Source of the DNA: an uncultured Isosphaeraceae bacterium
Lineage (GTDB): Bacteria > Planctomycetota > Planctomycetia > Isosphaerales > Isosphaeraceae
Direction: 5' to 3'
DNA length: 64,000 nucleotides
NCBI GenBank assembly: GCA_945957605.1
Contig: CAMFLR010000011.1
Span: forward strand, 62,001-126,000
Shown: piece by piece, positions 1-8,443 of the stretch
Numbering within the stretch: the stretch's first letter is position 1
Layout of the letters: each line of letters begins with the position of its first letter
Position numbers and translations under genes: made by a program
The notes under the pieces: generated by a model
Told to the model about the DNA's origin: nothing
Seen by the model: the letters and a program-made list of their open reading frames with translations, nothing else
Database searches by the model: none

Positions 1-233
1 CGCTGGCGATCGGCTTCGGCCGTTAGATCGGCAGGTTCGATTGCGACCGAATTGGGATCGATACCGGCGGCGATCAGTTCGGCGCGAACCGACTCTAGAC
101 GGTCGATGGACCTTCCGGAGAGGACGACGTTCGCGCCGGCGTGGGCGAGTGCTGTTGCAAGGGCGCGGCCGATTCCTGACGAGGCGCCGGTGACGAGACA
201 ACGCGCACCTTCAAACGATCGACGCCACTTCAT
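1..233 (-). CDS. Short-chain dehydrogenase/reductase, N-terminal part (runs off the window)
   Basis: The first 77 residues of an NAD(P)-dependent oxidoreductase of the SDR superfamily are present; the rest lies beyond base 1. The dinucleotide-binding motif TGASSGIG is at residues 15-22, directly after the first beta strand, and is followed by the expected alanine-rich helix. The substrate cannot be told from this part. The start is the ATG read from 233. Confidence in the family is high because the motif is complete and correctly placed; the catalytic YxxxK is outside the window. Confidence 0.85.
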   Translation of the reverse strand, partial: MKWRRSFEGARCLVTGASSGIGRALATALAHAGANVVLSGRSIDRLESVRAELIAAGIDPNSVAIEPADLTAEADRQ

Positions 234-263
234 GAGGCTTGCGTCCTTCGCGGCGATCGCAGG

Positions 264-626
264 TCAACGGCTGCGGGTATTGTCGTCGATCGAACCTTCG
301 ACACGCGTGGTCGCCAGGCTTTCTGGGTCGGAACGACGCCAGCCGCTTGTGCTGCGACCATTCGGTTCGCTCACAACGACCTTGGGTCGAGGGGCGTCGT
401 TGATGCTGGTCGACGACGAACGCGGGGCCCCTTGGCTTACGACGACGCCTTCGGCGGGCGCTTCGCAGACCGCGCCATAGCGGACGACGGGCGCGCTTGC
501 GGCGGCGGGGGCGCAAGCGGGTTGGTGGTTGTAGCACCAGTGGCAGCAACCGCCCTGGGAAATCAGGCCGAATACGGCGAGCAAGATCGGACGGATTCGT
601 GAGTTGCGCTGGTAACCGGTCGACAT
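264..626 (-). CDS. Small secreted or lipoprotein-like hypothetical protein
   Basis: A 120-residue protein of unknown function. The N-terminus has basic residues, a hydrophobic stretch (roughly residues 13-24) and then a cysteine cluster GGCCHWCYNH, so it looks exported and possibly lipid-modified, although the lipobox is not canonical. The rest is Ala/Pro/Ser-rich and probably disordered. The start is well supported by GGGAGGATCGCC just before the ATG. It lies upstream of the SDR gene on the same strand with a 30-base gap and may be co-transcribed with it. Not recognised as a named family. Confidence 0.6.
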   Translation of the reverse strand: MSTGYQRNSRIRPILLAVFGLISQGGCCHWCYNHQPACAPAAASAPVVRYGAVCEAPAEGVVVSQGAPRSSSTSINDAPRPKVVVSEPNGRSTSGWRRSDPESLATTRVEGSIDDNTRSR

Positions 627-901
627 GGCGATCCTCCCTGGCCCGACCGCGAGCGGTGCAAGACCGAGGCTGGTCTTCCTTGCGGATCGTGGAGCGTAAA
701 TGGTTTGGGGAGTGCGTCGAGGTGTGGGCGCGTAACGAAACAGCGGTGTTTCTCGGGCAGCGCGGGCAATTTATCCCAAATCGCCGAATTCACCAAGCTC
801 AGTTTTTGGATCGGTACTTATCGCGATTCCGCGCATCACGGAGTGATCGTCAGTTTTTTCAGGTCGTGCTAAGACTTGTTGTATCGTTCCCAACCGCGAG
901 T

Positions 902-1414
902 TCACGAGCTGGAAGGAGAAGTGGGTTCGATGTATCGGTTTTCGACTCGTTTGATGTTCATCCAGGCCACGAACGTTGCGAAGAGTCCCCCGACTACTGC
1001 TGCCATGAGTTGGGGGATAAACCATACGAAGGCGGCCGTCATCATCACGGGCAGATTGCTGCCTCCGCTGATGTAAAGCCGCGGTGCGTAGGGGATCAGA
1101 GCAAGCACTCCGTCTGCAAACTGCGTGTAAGACAACAACCACCCGAACAATGCCGAATCTTGAACACTGAAGCCCCACGCAAACACCGCCATTGCTGCGA
1201 TGCTGGCGATGACGAAGCCTGACCAGAATGCCCGCGCGAGGCCCAAGCGCTTGATCGCACATATGAGCGCGAACTGGGAGACCAACGCCATCAACGCGAG
1301 CCCGAGAGCTAACTCAATATCTTCGCGATAGAGGGCACGGGCTGCCGCGATATTCACGGCCGTGATACCGACGACAACCATGATTCGGGCGAGCGTGAAG
1401 GTTGGCTTCTTCAT
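902..1414 (-). CDS. Multi-span membrane protein of unknown function
   Basis: A 170-residue hydrophobic protein with about four predicted membrane segments (near residues 8-25, 30-50, 60-85 and 120-150) and a short polar C-terminus. No motif assigns a function. I chose the ATG at 1414 (MKKPTF...) because AGGAGAG sits just upstream; an in-frame start 14 codons earlier would overlap the end of plsC. It follows plsC on the same strand with a 10-base gap and is probably in the same transcript. Confidence 0.65.
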   Translation of the reverse strand: MKKPTFTLARIMVVVGITAVNIAAARALYREDIELALGLALMALVSQFALICAIKRLGLARAFWSGFVIASIAAMAVFAWGFSVQDSALFGWLLSYTQFADGVLALIPYAPRLYISGGSNLPVMMTAAFVWFIPQLMAAVVGGLFATFVAWMNIKRVENRYIEPTSPSSS

Positions 1415-1424
1415 GGCTCTCCTA

Positions 1425-2123
1425 TCAGGAGACGGCGGTATCTCGGGCGAGCCCACGGCGCGCGATGCGCTGGCATTCGAGCATGCGTTCGCGGATGAGC
1501 GTTGTGAGAGTTTCGCCGTCGAGAGCTGTTACCTCGTCGACGGAAATCGGCGTGCCGAAATGGACGCGGACCGGGTACGGCGACGGGAAAAGGCGTGCGC
1601 GGGGCCAGGCTTCGTACGTCCCCGCCACGGCTGCGGGGATGACCATGACCTTGGCTCGCGAACCAAGGAGCGAGATGCCAGCTTTTACTTCGCCGAGCTC
1701 GCCGTCGCGGCTGCGGGTACCTTCGGGAAAGAGAGTGACGATGCCGCCGGCTCGAAGACGCCGGAGTGTTTCCTTCATGCCCGATGCGCCAAGACCGTCG
1801 CGCTGGATGGGGAAGCCGCCGACGGAGCGAATGAATGCTCCGACTCCGGGGACGAAGAGCGTCGAGCGCGCGACATAATTCAGCGGGCGCTGGAGCAGGA
1901 TGCCGATGACGAAGACGTCGAGATGGCTGAGGTGGTTTGAGACGAGTAGCGCCGAGCCGGATTTGGGGAGATTGCTCCGCCCCGTAGCGCGCAGGCCGTA
2001 GAAGGCCGAGAGCAGAACAGTCATCACGACCTGGACCACGCGGTACCACACGAACGCGCGGAAGGAGCGGTCGAGAGGATGTTCGGGTTGCGACTTGGAG
2101 GCGGTTTCCGAAGGGGCGGGCAT
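1425..2123 (-). CDS. plsC: 1-acyl-sn-glycerol-3-phosphate acyltransferase (PlsC family)
   Basis: This 232-residue protein transfers an acyl chain to lysophosphatidic acid to form phosphatidic acid, the second step of phospholipid synthesis, at the inner face of the membrane. The acyltransferase motif HX4D is NHLSHLD (His64, Asp69) and the glycerophosphate-binding motif is FPEGTRS at about 132-138. A hydrophobic segment near residues 30-45 should anchor it. The gene starts 2 bases after the cmk stop, an arrangement (cmk then plsC) seen in many bacteria, so translation is probably coupled. Confidence 0.92.
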   Translation of the reverse strand: MPAPSETASKSQPEHPLDRSFRAFVWYRVVQVVMTVLLSAFYGLRATGRSNLPKSGSALLVSNHLSHLDVFVIGILLQRPLNYVARSTLFVPGVGAFIRSVGGFPIQRDGLGASGMKETLRRLRAGGIVTLFPEGTRSRDGELGEVKAGISLLGSRAKVMVIPAAVAGTYEAWPRARLFPSPYPVRVHFGTPISVDEVTALDGETLTTLIRERMLECQRIARRGLARDTAVS

Positions 2124-2125
2124 CG

Positions 2126-2806
2126 TTATTCGCTTGGCTTTCCGCTGGGTGCGTCAACAATCGAACGGACCCGAGTTTCGATCTGGCAGACGACGTCGTC
2201 GAGCGTCAGTTCGGTGCAGTCTAACATGAAGGCGTCGGACGCGGGGCGCATCGGCGCAATTGCGCGAGCTTCGTCCTGCGCGTCGCGTGCTTTGACGTCG
2301 TCGAGCACTGCTTCGAGCGTCATTTCAATGCCACGCGCGGCGAGTTCAGCGTGGCGGCGACGTGCACGCTCTTCGTCCGATGCGGTCAGGAAGAATTTGA
2401 GGAACGCGTCGGGGAAAACAATCGTCCCCTGGTCGCGTCCTTCGGTGACGATGTTTTTTTCGGCTTGGGCGAACGAGCGTTGAAGTGAGACAAGGCGGGC
2501 GCGGACGCTTGGACTATCGGCGGAAAAACGGGTCGAACGCGTCACTTCGACGGTGCGGATTGTTTCCGTTACATCGGCATCGTTCAGGAGGACGCGGCCG
2601 GGCGGCATCTCGATTCGCACGGAGTGGACGAGATTTTCCCACGCCGATTCATTGCGTAGGTCGATTCCCGCGGTAAGTCCCGCGTGCGCCACCGCGCGAT
2701 ACATGGCTCCGGTATCAAGCAAACGCCAGCCAAGACGCTCGGCCACTCGGCGGGCGACTGTGCTCTTACCAGCGCCCGCCGGGCCGTCGATCGTCACCAC
2801 TCGCAT
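2126..2806 (-). CDS. cmk: Cytidylate kinase
   Basis: Phosphorylates CMP and dCMP to the diphosphates using ATP, in the cytoplasm. The P-loop GPAGAGKST lies at residues 8-16, followed by the conserved LLDTGAMYRA segment; the CMP-binding insert and the GRDQGTIVFPDA segment typical of bacterial CMP kinases are present. Length (226 aa) is normal. I take the ATG at 2806, preceded by GGAG, rather than the ORF start 15 codons upstream, because family members begin just before the P-loop strand. First gene of the cmk-plsC-membrane protein run. Confidence 0.95.
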   Translation of the reverse strand: MRVVTIDGPAGAGKSTVARRVAERLGWRLLDTGAMYRAVAHAGLTAGIDLRNESAWENLVHSVRIEMPPGRVLLNDADVTETIRTVEVTRSTRFSADSPSVRARLVSLQRSFAQAEKNIVTEGRDQGTIVFPDAFLKFFLTASDEERARRRHAELAARGIEMTLEAVLDDVKARDAQDEARAIAPMRPASDAFMLDCTELTLDDVVCQIETRVRSIVDAPSGKPSE

Positions 2807-2857
2807 CAACGTCTCCACCTGACTCGATTCGGCCCGGTTGGTTCGGATCAAGCCTGT

Positions 2858-3310
2858 TTATGAGGAGACCTTGCTGGACGACGAAATTGAAATGGGCTGC
2901 CGCCCCGCAGCACCCGCGTCAAGTTCGTGCCAGTGCTGAATTTCCGGCTCGCCGAGCCGCCAGCACAGGTAGACTGCCCGGCCCTCACGCATCGTGGGGA
3001 AGTCGCACAGGCCGTCCTGCGGACCTTTGAGTTCGACGCCAAGCTTGGTCAACTCGTCGACGAACTCGTTGAGCTTCGACTCTTCGACTTGCAACTCGCT
3101 CTGACTGTGTGCAAGTTCTTCGGTATAGATATCGCTCGCCGACCGGCGGCGGTCGAGGAGAAGCGAGCCGAGGCGTTGTTTTATTTCGATCACGAGCTGA
3201 TTCTGCCGCACGATATCGCCGACGATGACCCTGACCAGAGGAAGCATCTTATTTGCTTCTTCAAGTGTAAAAAACTTGCAAGGCGGCTCGACAGGAAGAT
3301 TGGGGGCCAT
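2858..3310 (-). CDS. DUF2203 family protein
   Basis: A 150-residue protein whose N-terminal FTLEEANKMLPLVRVIV segment is the hallmark of DUF2203. The middle is helical and charged, consistent with a coiled-coil hairpin, and the C-terminal half has the family segment LCDFPTMREGRAVYLCWRLG, ending with EIQHWHELDAG. Function is not established for the family. It ends about 50 bases before cmk on the same strand. The extreme C-terminus is Ser-rich and variable. Confidence 0.8.
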   Translation of the reverse strand: MAPNLPVEPPCKFFTLEEANKMLPLVRVIVGDIVRQNQLVIEIKQRLGSLLLDRRRSASDIYTEELAHSQSELQVEESKLNEFVDELTKLGVELKGPQDGLCDFPTMREGRAVYLCWRLGEPEIQHWHELDAGAAGRQPISISSSSKVSS

Positions 3311-3487
3311 TGCCGGAGTCCTAGAGAGCCTGAGTCGGATCGTTGCGGAAAGGCAGCCCAGCGAACGCTGAGGGCGTGAACAGATGTTCCATTCAACCCA
3401 TTTTCGGTTGCTACTCGAATTATAGAGTAACAGCGACGTCTCGCAAGGGTGGCTTCGTCTTGCTCTCGGTTGAATGAGTGAATGTGT

Positions 3488-5200
3488 CTATTTGACCAGC
3501 ATTTTCTCAACGTCCGCGAGCGAGCGCGTGTTGAGAATTTGCTGGGCCGTCAGTCCAGCTTTTCGAGCAACTCCGATACCGTAGTCGAGTTCCTGGAGAC
3601 CGGCGGTCGAGTGCGCGTCGGGGTTGATCGAGATCATCACGCCGAGCTTGGCGGCGCGTCTGGCGTGGATCCAGTCGAGGTCGAGCCGGTGTGGGCTGGC
3701 GTTGATCTCGATCATGGTCTTCGCCTCGGCTGCGGCTTCGATGATCGCGTCGAGGTCGACGTCGTAACCGTCGCGCGCCAGCAAGAGGCGGCCGGTGGGA
3801 TGTCCCAACATCGTTACATACGGGTTGCGGACGGCGCGAATGATGCGTTCGGTCATCACTTCGCGCGAGAGGCCGAACAACGAGTGAACGCTGGCGACGA
3901 CGTAGTCGAATCCGGCGAGAATCTCATCGGGATAGTCGAGCGAGCCGTCGCCAAGAATGTCGCACTCGGTCCCTTTGAACACGCGAAAGGACTTACCGTA
4001 TTTCGCGTTGAGCTTGTCGATTGCTTCCCACTGCTCCTTGACACGCTCGATGCTAAGACCGCCCGCATACGCCGCCGATCGCGAATGGTCGGCAATACCC
4101 AGATATTTGAGGCCCAAAGCGCGGGCGGCCTCGGCCATTTCTTCGAGCGTGGCTCCGCCGTCGCTCCAGTCGGTGTGATTGTGGAAGGTGCCTTGCAGGT
4201 CGCTCAACGTGACAAGTTCAGGAATCGCGTTGCGTTCGGCCAGGTCAATTTCGCCGGCGTCTTCGCGGAGTTCGGGCGGGATGTAGGCGAGTCCGAGGGC
4301 GCGGAAGAGATCGGCCTCATCGTGACAGGGAACCGATTCTTTTTCGCCTTCGAGTGCATATTCGTTGAGCTTGTAGCCGCGTTCGATGGCGCGGCGCCTC
4401 ATGGCGATGTTGTGCGCCTTCGAGCCGCTGAAATAGTGCAGCGCGAAGGCGAATTGGTGATCTTCAACGCCACGCAAATCGCACTGCACGCCATCGGCCA
4501 GGCGGACGCTCGCCTTGGTGGGTCCGTGCGCGAGGACCTTGGCGACTTCGGGGAGTTTTACAAAGGCATCGATGATGGGAACGGGATCTTTTGAGCTGAA
4601 GAGGATGTCGAGGTCGCCAATGGTTTCGCCGCGACGTCGATAGCTGCCGCAGGCGGCCGAGCGGATCACGCCGGGTTGGTCGGCCACGGCCTTGAGAATT
4701 GGCTCGATGAGCTGGCGCGCGGTGTTCTGACGAATGCGATCGCCGACCGATTCGATGAACGAAACACCTTCGAGAATCTTCGCCTCGGTCTTGGCACCAA
4801 ACCCTTTGAGAGGCGCGATTTTGCCGGTTTCGGCAGCGGCGCGAAGATCGGCAAGGCTCGCGATTTTGAGATCTTCGTAGAGCGTTTTGATCTTCTTGGG
4901 ACCGAGGCCAGGGACGCGCAATAGCGGAACAAGCCCCGGTGGCGTGGTTTTGCGGAGCTCATCGTAGGCGGGAAGATTGCCCGAAGTTGCGAGTTGGGCA
5001 ATCTTCGAGTGCATCGTCGCGCCGATGCCTGGCACCTTCGCGAGCGAGCCGTCGGAGATCATGCTGGTGAGATCTGACGGAAGGGCGCGAAGAGCATCGG
5101 CCGCATTGTGATAGGCGCGACAACGGAAGGCGTTTTCGCCGCGCACTTCGAGCAGCGTGCCCATTTCGTCGAGAACTCGGGCAATCTTGGCGGATTCCAT
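3488..5200 (-). CDS. polX: DNA polymerase/3'-5' exonuclease PolX with PHP domain
   Basis: A 570-residue family X DNA polymerase fused to a C-terminal PHP phosphoesterase domain, typical of bacterial PolX, which fills gaps in base excision repair and has Mn-dependent 3'-5' exonuclease activity. Order: helix-hairpin-helix N-terminus (1-150), palm with GSYRRRGETIGDLDIL near 184-199 supplying two metal-binding aspartates and a third at CDLRGV, then PHP motifs HNHTDWSDG near 340, LGIADHSRS, LGHPTGRLL and INPDAHS near 525. All PHP histidines appear intact. Its ATG follows the stop codon of the upstream heme-protein gene without a single intervening base, so translation may be coupled, an odd pairing for a repair enzyme. 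Confidence 0.95.
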   Translation of the reverse strand: MESAKIARVLDEMGTLLEVRGENAFRCRAYHNAADALRALPSDLTSMISDGSLAKVPGIGATMHSKIAQLATSGNLPAYDELRKTTPPGLVPLLRVPGLGPKKIKTLYEDLKIASLADLRAAAETGKIAPLKGFGAKTEAKILEGVSFIESVGDRIRQNTARQLIEPILKAVADQPGVIRSAACGSYRRRGETIGDLDILFSSKDPVPIIDAFVKLPEVAKVLAHGPTKASVRLADGVQCDLRGVEDHQFAFALHYFSGSKAHNIAMRRRAIERGYKLNEYALEGEKESVPCHDEADLFRALGLAYIPPELREDAGEIDLAERNAIPELVTLSDLQGTFHNHTDWSDGGATLEEMAEAARALGLKYLGIADHSRSAAYAGGLSIERVKEQWEAIDKLNAKYGKSFRVFKGTECDILGDGSLDYPDEILAGFDYVVASVHSLFGLSREVMTERIIRAVRNPYVTMLGHPTGRLLLARDGYDVDLDAIIEAAAEAKTMIEINASPHRLDLDWIHARRAAKLGVMISINPDAHSTAGLQELDYGIGVARKAGLTAQQILNTRSLADVEKMLVK

Positions 5201-6403
5201 CTAGCGAGCCCCTTCGGGAGCGGTGGACGAGTCGAGCGGCACCTGGCCGGGGCCGCCGAGATAGCCGATGAGGTCGCGAATCTCATCGGTTTTGAGCGTT
5301 TTCAGCAAGCCTTCGGGCATGATCGAGTCGGACGTCGGCTTGCGTGCCTCGATTTCATTTTTGGCGATTGTGACGAGCTCGTTGAGCGTTTGCAGCACGA
5401 GCACGCGCTCGTCTTCGCGCTTGACAATTCCTGAGAGCAAGCGGCCGTCGGTCGTGCTGACGAGATTCACCTGGTAGTCGCGGGCGACGACTGCGCTGGG
5501 GTCGACCACATTGGAAAGGACATAGTCGAGATTGTTGCGTTGCGAGCCGGTGAGCTCGGGGCCGATCTTGCCGCCGGAATCGAACAGGGTGTGGCAGGTT
5601 GCGCAGGTTTTGGCAAAGATCGCGCGGCCACGTTTGCGGTCGGCGGCGGCGATGGCTGCAGGCGTGAGATCCTTATGAAGCTGGGCGATCATTGCCTTCT
5701 TTTCGACAGGCGTTGGCCGAAGTGTGCCCCAGATTTTTTGAACCTGCGACTTGATGGCCGGCGAAGGATAGCTGTTGAGCGCGAGGAGCGCGGCGGGCGT
5801 GAAGTCGTGCTTGGAGACGGTCCCCTGCTCTACGCTTGCGAGTAGCGTCTTCGCAAAGGCTTCGCGGGTTGAAAGCGTAGCGATGGCGTCGGCACGTTCA
5901 GCGGGCGAGAGTGCGGAATAGACTGCGAGGATTTTCGCGGGGGTTTCGACGTTTTCGAGGACGCCGAGGCCACGAATCGCGGCGGCCCGCACGGACGGAT
6001 CATTCAGAAGATTTTGCAGGATCGGCGCGAATTCCTTGTCGTGCACGCCGACGAGTGAATCAATCGCGTTTATGCGTGTTTCAGTCGACGCGGAACGAGC
6101 GCCGGCGACGTTGCGCAAGGCGGCAAATGCGGCGGGGTCGCCGAATCGAAGTGCAAGCTTGGCGGCGGAGTCGCGTACGGCTGCATTCGGGCTGTTTGCG
6201 AGCTTCTTGTAGGCTTCGGCCCAGCCGGCTGGAATGGCCAGGCGGGGACGGCCCACAAGTCCTTCGAGCGTGCCGCGTAGGAGATCGTCCTGGACCGCGG
6301 GATCGTCACTGGCGATGATGACGCCAATTAGCCCGGAGAAATCGGCCGGCGAATCTGCGGGCGCGAGGCTCGTTGCGATCAAACAGAGAATCATGGGAAG
6401 CAT
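5201..6403 (-). CDS. HEAT-repeat cytochrome c (PVC-type heme-binding domain protein)
   Basis: A 400-residue exported protein: signal peptide (MLPMILCLIATSLA), alpha-helical HEAT-like repeats (about 20-240), then a single c-type heme motif CATCH near 268 in the planctomycete/verrucomicrobial heme-binding domain (context GKIGPELTGSQRNN, ending in EIRDLIGYL). It should act outside the cytoplasmic membrane in electron transfer. In many planctomycetes this module is the C-terminal part of one large dehydrogenase; here it is a separate gene 40 bases behind the dehydrogenase module and has its own signal sequence. The electron donor is presumably that neighbour (inference). Confidence 0.85.
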   Translation of the reverse strand: MLPMILCLIATSLAPADSPADFSGLIGVIIASDDPAVQDDLLRGTLEGLVGRPRLAIPAGWAEAYKKLANSPNAAVRDSAAKLALRFGDPAAFAALRNVAGARSASTETRINAIDSLVGVHDKEFAPILQNLLNDPSVRAAAIRGLGVLENVETPAKILAVYSALSPAERADAIATLSTREAFAKTLLASVEQGTVSKHDFTPAALLALNSYPSPAIKSQVQKIWGTLRPTPVEKKAMIAQLHKDLTPAAIAAADRKRGRAIFAKTCATCHTLFDSGGKIGPELTGSQRNNLDYVLSNVVDPSAVVARDYQVNLVSTTDGRLLSGIVKREDERVLVLQTLNELVTIAKNEIEARKPTSDSIMPEGLLKTLKTDEIRDLIGYLGGPGQVPLDSSTAPEGAR

Positions 6404-6443
6404 CGAAGCTAATCCTCAAAGCGCAAGTGCGCGGTGATTTATC

Positions 6444-8291
6444 TCAGGGGACGAGCGATGTGAAACGCCTGGCGACGTGGCGGCGGATGAGCGGAATTTT
6501 CGCGGCGGAAGCGAGTTCGAGCGCACGCGAAGGATTGGCGGCGACGAGTGGTTCGATGCCGTACCAGATCATGAGCGGCAAGTTCTTGTCGCTGGCATCT
6601 TCGGCGTGTCCGACTAACCCCTTCGCGATTTCCCAGCGATCTGCGATTGGCAGACGTTGGAGCGTCGAAGCGAGGGCCAACCGGACGACCGGCGATGGAT
6701 CGTTTCTTGCACGATCGATGAAAAAATCGAGCGATGATTTGTCGATGTTGCCATCGGCGATCAGACGAATCGCCCATGCGCGAACCTGGTCGGAATCATC
6801 GAGTGTAAGCTTGCCGAGGCTGGCTTGGCCGATGGCCGAGCACGCGTAAAGCGTCCAGAGCGATCGCAGGCGTTCGAGTGTCTTCGACTTCGATTCAGCG
6901 TTCGGGTTGAACACAATCGATTGCAGTGGCGCCAACGCTTGAGCATCGAGGCGCTCAGTGGCCGCACGTTCTGCGAGCAGTCGGCGGGTATGGTTCACCA
7001 CCCACTCGTTTTTGGCGGTGAACATGAGCGACACGAGGTCGGCGTCCCTCAGGCCAGCAAGATCCGTCGGCTTGCGCGTGGGCGTGCCGTAGGTGACCTT
7101 GTAGATACGACCGTTGCCTCGATCGACATCGACGTAGTTATGGCACTCGCCGGTGTCGGACCAGTCCGAGACGTACACACCGCCATCGGGGCCATACTGA
7201 ACGACCAGGCCGCGGAACCAGGGGTCGTTGGCGAAGAGGACGTCCTTTTCATGCTTGAGCACGTAGCCCGAGCCGACCGGTTCGATCTTGTCGCGATTGA
7301 TCCGGTTGCCGTGAATATTGCAGGTGAAGAGGTTGTTGCGATACATCTCGGGCCAGTTGTCGCCGAGGTAGACCATCGCGCCCGAGTGAGCGTGGCCGCC
7401 GCCGGCGCGGTCGGTTGTGGGGGTGACGCCGAGTGCGCGGATGTCCGACCAGATTTCGGATGCGTTCCAGTGGATGTGGTCGGCGGGGCTTTCGATCAGG
7501 CCGTAGAGATGCGGGTTGAATGGCTGACCGAACATGCGCTCGACGTTTGCGCCGGGAATGACGTGCCAGGCGTGACGGATGACGCAATTGGTGACGAACA
7601 TCTGGCCGAATTCGTTGAAATCGAGGCCCCAGGGATTGGTCGTGCCGTGGAAGATTGCCTCGAATTTTTTGCGAGTGGGATGATAGCGCCAGACTCCGCA
7701 ATTGAGCGCGACGCGGTCGCTGTCTTTCGTACCGGGCGCACCGACTCGCGAATTCGAGAGAATACCGTTGCAACCGTAGAGCCAGCCGTCCGGGCCCCAG
7801 GTCAGGGAGTTGAACACATTATGCTGTGCTTTAGCGTCCCAGCCGTCGAGCACGACTTGGGCGGGGCCGTCGGGGCGATCGTCGCTGTTGCGGTCGGGGA
7901 CGAAGACGAGGTTTGGCACCGAGCACAGCCAGATCCCGCCGTAGCCGTAGTTGATACCGCTCAGGTTCGAGCCGTTATCGAGGAAGACGGTTCGCTTGTC
8001 GAATTTGCCGTCGTTGTCGGCGTCTTCAAAGATCAAAACGCGGTCGTGCCCTTCGCTCTTCCAGCCGGGGTAGGAGCGATTTTCGATGACCCACATGCGA
8101 CCCTTGTCGTCGAAACAAAAGGCGATGGGTTGAACGACGTCGGGCTCACCGGCGAAGAGCGTGACCTTGAACCCTTCGGGCACGGTCATCTTGGCAGCGG
8201 CGTCCTTCGCCGGGACGGGTGCGTTCTGGGCGATCGCGGTGTGAGAGACCAACGAGAAAATCGCGAGCAGGGAGAGAATCACTCGAAGCAT
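6444..8291 (-). CDS. PVC-type membrane-bound dehydrogenase (beta-propeller) with HEAT repeats
   Basis: A 615-residue exported protein with a signal peptide (MLRVILSLLAIFSLVSHTAIAQ) followed by the N-terminal domain of Pirellula/Verrucomicrobium-type putative membrane-bound dehydrogenases: KMTVPEGFKVTLFAGEPDV, then MWVIENRSYPGW, VLIFEDADNDGKFD and further propeller blades to about residue 440, then a helical repeat region to the end. The substrate is unknown; soluble quinoprotein-like sugar dehydrogenases are the nearest analogue. I chose the ATG at 8291 with GAGGGG upstream; the longer reading frame adds 41 residues with no signal sequence. No heme motif is present, so it needs the next gene for one. 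Confidence 0.85.
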   Translation of the reverse strand: MLRVILSLLAIFSLVSHTAIAQNAPVPAKDAAAKMTVPEGFKVTLFAGEPDVVQPIAFCFDDKGRMWVIENRSYPGWKSEGHDRVLIFEDADNDGKFDKRTVFLDNGSNLSGINYGYGGIWLCSVPNLVFVPDRNSDDRPDGPAQVVLDGWDAKAQHNVFNSLTWGPDGWLYGCNGILSNSRVGAPGTKDSDRVALNCGVWRYHPTRKKFEAIFHGTTNPWGLDFNEFGQMFVTNCVIRHAWHVIPGANVERMFGQPFNPHLYGLIESPADHIHWNASEIWSDIRALGVTPTTDRAGGGHAHSGAMVYLGDNWPEMYRNNLFTCNIHGNRINRDKIEPVGSGYVLKHEKDVLFANDPWFRGLVVQYGPDGGVYVSDWSDTGECHNYVDVDRGNGRIYKVTYGTPTRKPTDLAGLRDADLVSLMFTAKNEWVVNHTRRLLAERAATERLDAQALAPLQSIVFNPNAESKSKTLERLRSLWTLYACSAIGQASLGKLTLDDSDQVRAWAIRLIADGNIDKSSLDFFIDRARNDPSPVVRLALASTLQRLPIADRWEIAKGLVGHAEDASDKNLPLMIWYGIEPLVAANPSRALELASAAKIPLIRRHVARRFTSLVP

Positions 8292-8368
8292 CGGCCCCTC
8301 CAAATGCGTAATCGAAGCGTCCCGGAATCGTAGTCGTTTTGCAACGCCGACGAAAGGGGGAAACGCCA

Positions 8369-8403
8369 AGCGGTGGCCTCTCGCATAAGGAGTGGCCGCC
8401 GCT
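8369..8403 (-). terminator. Putative hairpin after the VWA protein gene
   Basis: Arms AGCGGTGGCC (8369-8378) and GGCCGCCGCT (8394-8403) pair with one G-T wobble around a 15-base loop. On the minus strand the hairpin follows the stop of the VWA gene and is followed by a GTTTCCCCC run rather than a clean U tract. It would separate that gene from the dehydrogenase gene downstream. Confidence 0.4.
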
Positions 8404-8443
8404 CGATCTAGCATCGGTTGATGGGCTCAGAATGCGTTTCCGC

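Noticed and set aside
3482-4594. A 370-residue plus-strand open frame opposite polX
   Set aside because: It lies wholly antisense to a gene with intact catalytic motifs and shows shadow-type composition.
6403-6444. A frameshift splitting the dehydrogenase and heme genes
   Set aside because: The downstream gene starts with its own ATG and signal peptide, so it is treated as a separate gene.
6825-8333. A 502-residue plus-strand open frame opposite the dehydrogenase gene
   Set aside because: It mirrors the codon pattern of the real gene on the minus strand; composition is Val/Gly/Asp-rich with no motif, and no ribosome binding site precedes it.
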